Assembly: GCA_905234005.1 (NCBI GenBank)
Contig: CAJOFW010000014.1
Location: 1-7,378, forward strand
Reading direction: 5' to 3'
DNA from: an uncultured Oscillospiraceae bacterium
GTDB lineage: Bacteria; Bacillota; Clostridia; Oscillospirales; Oscillospiraceae
Length of the DNA: 7,378 bases
The notes below the pieces were generated by a model, which saw only the letters and a list, made by a program, of their open reading frames with translations, did no database searches and was not told where the DNA came from. Position 1 is the first letter of the stretch; each line of letters opens with the position of its first letter. The translations under genes and the position numbers were made by a program. Of the stretch, positions 4,464 through 7,378 are shown piece by piece.

Positions 4464-5939
4464 TCATGTCTCCTTTTCCTCGACCACCGGGCTGCAGGTG
4501 AGGTGGATGCCGAGCTTGCGGAAGACGGTCTCGTCGACCGAGGACATCATCGTCGTCGAGTGCGCCTGCGCCCCGCGCAGGGCGGGGAGCTGCTCCATCG
4601 CCTGACGGGCAAGGTCGCTCTTCGACGCGCTCATCGACAGCGCGATCAGCGTCTCGTCCGTGTGCAGGCGGGGGTTGTGGCCGCCGAGATACCGCGTCTT
4701 GAGCGTCTGGATCGGCTCGATGGCCGCGGCGTTCACGAGGTTCTCCGCCTCGTCGATGCCGGCGGCGAGCTTCAGCGCGTTCATCAGCGCCGCCGACGCG
4801 GGGCCGAGAAGGTCGCTCGTCTTGCCCGTGACCATGCGTCCGTCGGGCAGCTCGAGCGCCATCGCGGGCTTGCCGGTCAGCTCCTCCTTGAGCAGCGCCC
4901 GGCTCACGACGGCCCTGTCCGCCGGACGGCAGCCGGCCTTCTTCATCAGAAGCTCCTGCTTGTACAGCTCCTCCTTCGGCGCGAGGCTGCGCTTCACGGC
5001 CACGGCCGTCTGGAAGTAGCGGCGGATGATCTCCTGCTTCGCCGCCTCGCCGCAGACCGCGTCGTCCGAGATCGCGAAGCCGACCATGTTCACGCCCATG
5101 TCGGTCGGGGACTTGTACGGGCACTCGCCGAGGATGCTCTCGAAGATCGCCCGGAGCACCGGGAAGATCTCCACGTCACGGTTGTAGTTGATCGCCGTGC
5201 GGCCATACGCCTCGAGGTGGTAGGGGTCGATCATGTTCACGTCGTCGAGATCGGCGGTCGCCGCCTCGTACGCGAGGTTTACCGGGTGCTGCAGGGGCAG
5301 GTTCCAGACCGGGAACGTCTCGAATTTGGCGTAGCCGGCCTTGACGCCGCGCTTGTTCTCGTGGTAGAGCTGCGACAGGCACGTCGCCATCTTGCCGCTG
5401 CCCGGGCCGGGGGCCGTCACGACGACAAGCTCCCGGCTCGTCTCGATATACTCGTTCTTGCCGTAGCCCTCGTCGCTGACGATGAGCGGGATGCTCGAGG
5501 GGTAGCCCGCGATGTTGTAGTGGCAGCAGCTCCGTATGCCGAGCGCCTCGAGCTTCTGCCGGAACTTCACCGCCGCCGGCTGGCCCTCGTACTTCGTGAT
5601 GACCATCGTGCCGACGCAGAAGCCGCGTTTCGCGAAAACCTCCCGCAGACGCAGGGCGTCCTCCTCGTAGGTGATGCCGAGGTCGCCGCGCATCTTCTGC
5701 TGCTCGATCGCCTCGGCGGAAATCACGATGATGATCTCCGCCCGGTCTCTGAGCTGCTCGAGCATTTTGAGCTTGTTGTCCGGCGCGAAGCCGGGCAGCA
5801 CCCGGGAGGCGTGGTAGTCGTCGTAGAGCTTGCCGCCGAACTCGAGATACAGCTTGCCGAAGTGACCGACGCGCTCGAGAATCTGCTCCGACTGAAGGCG
5901 CAGATATTTTTCCGAATCAAATCCGATTGCCTGTGTCAT
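4464..5939 (-). CDS. UPF0371 / DUF1846 family protein
   Basis: The 491-residue protein matches the UPF0371 (DUF1846) family along its whole length, at the family's usual size of about 490-500. Recognisable segments are the N-terminal GFDSEKYLRLQSEQILERV (6-24), the FGGKLYDDYHASRVLPGF segment (34-51), and a phosphate-binding-loop-like APGPGSGKMATCLSQLYHE (176-194). It continues with WNLPLQHPVNLAYEAATADL (212-231) and the C-terminal LGGHNPRLHTDETLIALS segment. The Gly-rich loop suggests nucleotide or phosphate binding, but to my knowledge no reaction is established for the family. There is no signal peptide or membrane segment, so it is cytosolic. The start at 5937-5939 has AGGAG five bases upstream. 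It begins 19 bases after the HtrA stop codon with no terminator between, so it is probably co-transcribed with htrA, and it ends at a strong terminator. The family assignment is firm; the function is unknown. Confidence 0.93.
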   Translation of the reverse strand: MTQAIGFDSEKYLRLQSEQILERVGHFGKLYLEFGGKLYDDYHASRVLPGFAPDNKLKMLEQLRDRAEIIIVISAEAIEQQKMRGDLGITYEEDALRLREVFAKRGFCVGTMVITKYEGQPAAVKFRQKLEALGIRSCCHYNIAGYPSSIPLIVSDEGYGKNEYIETSRELVVVTAPGPGSGKMATCLSQLYHENKRGVKAGYAKFETFPVWNLPLQHPVNLAYEAATADLDDVNMIDPYHLEAYGRTAINYNRDVEIFPVLRAIFESILGECPYKSPTDMGVNMVGFAISDDAVCGEAAKQEIIRRYFQTAVAVKRSLAPKEELYKQELLMKKAGCRPADRAVVSRALLKEELTGKPAMALELPDGRMVTGKTSDLLGPASAALMNALKLAAGIDEAENLVNAAAIEPIQTLKTRYLGGHNPRLHTDETLIALSMSASKSDLARQAMEQLPALRGAQAHSTTMMSSVDETVFRKLGIHLTCSPVVEEKET

Positions 5940-5958
5940 ACTCTCTCCTGTTTTTTTG

Positions 5959-7378
5959 TCAGTTTATGATGCTGCTGTCCACGAGGGCGATGTCGAGTGT
6001 GAAGGTTTCGCCCTCGCGCCAGAGCGTGAGCGTGAGCGTGTCGCCGACGGCGAGGCCGTCCTTGATCGCGTTGACCTCGGCGACGGTCGTGACCGGCGTG
6101 CCGTTGACCTCCGTGATCACGTCGCCGGGACGGACGCCTTTGGCGTACGCGTCGGCGTTCTCGTTCACGGTCGCGACGTACACGCCGGCGGGCAGGCCGT
6201 ACAGCTCCATCGCCTCGGCGCTGACAGGCCCCGCCGTGATGCCGATCGTCGGCTTGCCCATGACGACGCCGTACTCGATGAGCTGGTCGGCGATCTCCTT
6301 CACCACCGCGGACGGGATCGCGAAGCCGATGCCCTCCACCGTCGAGAAATACGAGGACATGATCTTCATGTTCGTGATGCCGACGACCTGCCCGCAGGCG
6401 TTCAGAAGCGGCCCGCCGGAGTTGCCCTCGTTCAGGGCGGCGTTCGTCTGCAGAAGCGTCATGCTGTAGCCGTTGTTTGACACGCTGCGGTCGATGCCGG
6501 AGATGATGCCGTTCGTGAACGTGCCCGCGTACGCCTCGCCGAGGGGGTTGCCGATCGCCGCGACCGCGTCGCCGACGCGGAGCGTGGAGGAATCGCCGAA
6601 TTCGGCGTAAGGCAGATTCTCCCCGTCGATCTTGAGCACGGCGATGTCGCTCGCGCTGTCCGAGCCGACGAGAAGCGCGTCGTACTCCGTCCCGTCCGGG
6701 AACGTCACGGACGCGCCGTCGCAGCCCGCGATGATGTGCGTGTTCGTGATGATGTAGCCGTCCGGCGTGAACGCGACGCCGGTGCCCCAGCTGTAGTCCC
6801 GGCCGTTTACGCGGGCGGTCACGCCCACGACGGCGGGGCTTACGCGCTCGTAGATCTCCGCAAGGCTCAGCTCCTGCGCCGGCTTCGGGGAGAGCGTCAC
6901 CGTCACGCCCGTGCCCACGTCGGCACGGGGAAGCTCCACGCTGTCGGACGTGCTGTAATAGTTCTCGAAATATTCGCGATAGCTCCGGTAGGCGTCGCCG
7001 CTGTCGCCGCCGCTGTCCGCGCCGTCCGACGGAACCGTCCGGGCGGACGCCGCCGCCACCTGTCCGCGCAGAAGGGCGTTTTCGAGCGTCAGCCGCCGGA
7101 TGAACAGGCCGGTCGTGATGACGAGCGCGAGCGCGAGTACGATCAGGATCGTGTTGCGGACGGGGTGCGATTTGTCCGCCGCCGGGCGTTCGACCGTCAC
7201 GGCTTCGCCGTTCGGCACGCTGTACCGGACGGGAGCGGGGGCGGGCGGTTCGCCGCTGTCGTCCGGCTCCGGCGTGTTGTCCGGGGCGGGCGCGGCGTCC
7301 GGCTTCGGCGTGCTGTCCGGGATGGGCGCGGCGTCCGGCTCCGGCGTGCTGTCCGGGGCGGGCGCGACGTCCGGCTCC
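5959..7378 (-). CDS. HtrA/DegP-like membrane serine protease with PDZ domain (5' end beyond window)
   Basis: HtrA proteases degrade or refold damaged proteins at the cell envelope. The frame is open to the window edge, so the start is not seen; a GTG at 7216-7218 lies in frame but has no clear ribosome binding site and would cut off a repeat region in the same frame. Counting from that codon: a membrane segment at about 23-41, a Ser/Asp-rich outer linker, then the trypsin-like domain (about 120-315). The triad is complete: His161 in TNTHII (6736-6738), Asp191 in SASDIAVLKI (6646-6648) and Ser267 in NEGNSGGPLL (6418-6420). One PDZ domain follows (about 325-412; GVRPGDVITEVNG), then the end. 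Before the membrane segment lie at least 53 more codons, Pro/Asp-rich and repetitive, predicted to be cytoplasmic. It is followed after 19 bases by the UPF0371 gene, probably in one operon. The family is certain; the N-terminal extension is unusual. Confidence 0.93.
   Translation of the reverse strand, partial: EPDVAPAPDSTPEPDAAPIPDSTPKPDAAPAPDNTPEPDDSGEPPAPAPVRYSVPNGEAVTVERPAADKSHPVRNTILIVLALALVITTGLFIRRLTLENALLRGQVAAASARTVPSDGADSGGDSGDAYRSYREYFENYYSTSDSVELPRADVGTGVTVTLSPKPAQELSLAEIYERVSPAVVGVTARVNGRDYSWGTGVAFTPDGYIITNTHIIAGCDGASVTFPDGTEYDALLVGSDSASDIAVLKIDGENLPYAEFGDSSTLRVGDAVAAIGNPLGEAYAGTFTNGIISGIDRSVSNNGYSMTLLQTNAALNEGNSGGPLLNACGQVVGITNMKIMSSYFSTVEGIGFAIPSAVVKEIADQLIEYGVVMGKPTIGITAGPVSAEAMELYGLPAGVYVATVNENADAYAKGVRPGDVITEVNGTPVTTVAEVNAIKDGLAVGDTLTLTLWREGETFTLDIALVDSSIIN
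7261..7378 (-). repeat. 36-base tandem repeat inside the HtrA coding region
   Basis: Three full copies of a 36-base unit (7261-7296, 7297-7332, 7333-7368) and ten bases of a fourth run to the window edge with few mismatches. Each encodes 12 residues of the type EPDAAPAPDSTP, and each unit divides into two six-residue halves of the form PDxxPx. The length is a multiple of three, so copy changes would keep the frame. The total number of copies is not visible. Confidence 0.9.

Noticed and set aside
4503..5969. Long plus-strand open frame opposite the UPF0371 gene
   Set aside because: Its composition (Arg, His, Val, Ala rich) is that of an antisense frame in high-GC DNA, and the minus-strand protein matches UPF0371 over its whole length.
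7261..7378. CRISPR-like array because of regular 36-base units
   Set aside because: The units are adjacent with no unique spacers, and they lie in frame in a protease gene as a 12-residue repeat.

Overview
The window looks like chromosomal DNA of a high-GC, spore-forming Clostridia-type Firmicute, perhaps an Oscillospirales-like gut anaerobe. Three things suggest this: strong AGGAGG-type ribosome binding sites, AT-rich sigma-A promoters standing out in a GC-rich background, and a recognisable spoIIP with a second possible spore/cortex-type hydrolase nearby. The genus is inference; there is no rRNA or other phylogenetic marker to settle it.

Layout, left to right. (1) 1-221, minus: the N-terminus of an unrecognised secreted acidic protein, cut by the window edge, with a near-consensus promoter at 299-326. 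(2) 369-1070, minus: rsmG, the 16S rRNA m7G527 methyltransferase, with a terminator-like hairpin on each side. (3) 1199-2038, minus: a membrane-anchored protein with a copper-amine-oxidase-N-like domain and a SleB-type cell wall hydrolase domain that stops short of the usual C-terminus. (4) 2039-2685: a divergent intergenic region holding the hydrolase promoter, a Spo0A-box-like site and a possible sigma-E promoter in front of spoIIP. (5) 2686-3717, plus: spoIIP. (6) 3718-3876: a short region packed with inverted repeats. (7) 3877-4305, plus: a stand-alone two-CBS-domain protein. (8) 4408-4446: a strong terminator between convergent genes. (9) 5959-7378 and 4464-5939, minus: an HtrA/DegP-like membrane serine protease (5' end outside the window) followed after 19 bases by a UPF0371/DUF1846 protein, probably one operon.

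The genes mostly concern the cell envelope and sporulation: SpoIIP degrades septal peptidoglycan during engulfment, the SleB-like protein may act on peptidoglycan, and HtrA does envelope protein quality control. rsmG is a housekeeping translation gene. CBS proteins commonly sense adenine nucleotides, and the UPF0371 role is unknown.

I found no mobile element gene, CRISPR array, tRNA, rRNA or recognisable defence or biosynthetic system, and nothing I would call a new system. The best leads are the Pro/Asp hexapeptide repeat in the cytoplasmic N-terminus of HtrA, the truncated SleB domain, the palindrome that encodes the end of spoIIP with more dyads behind it, and the hairpin in the rsmG leader.
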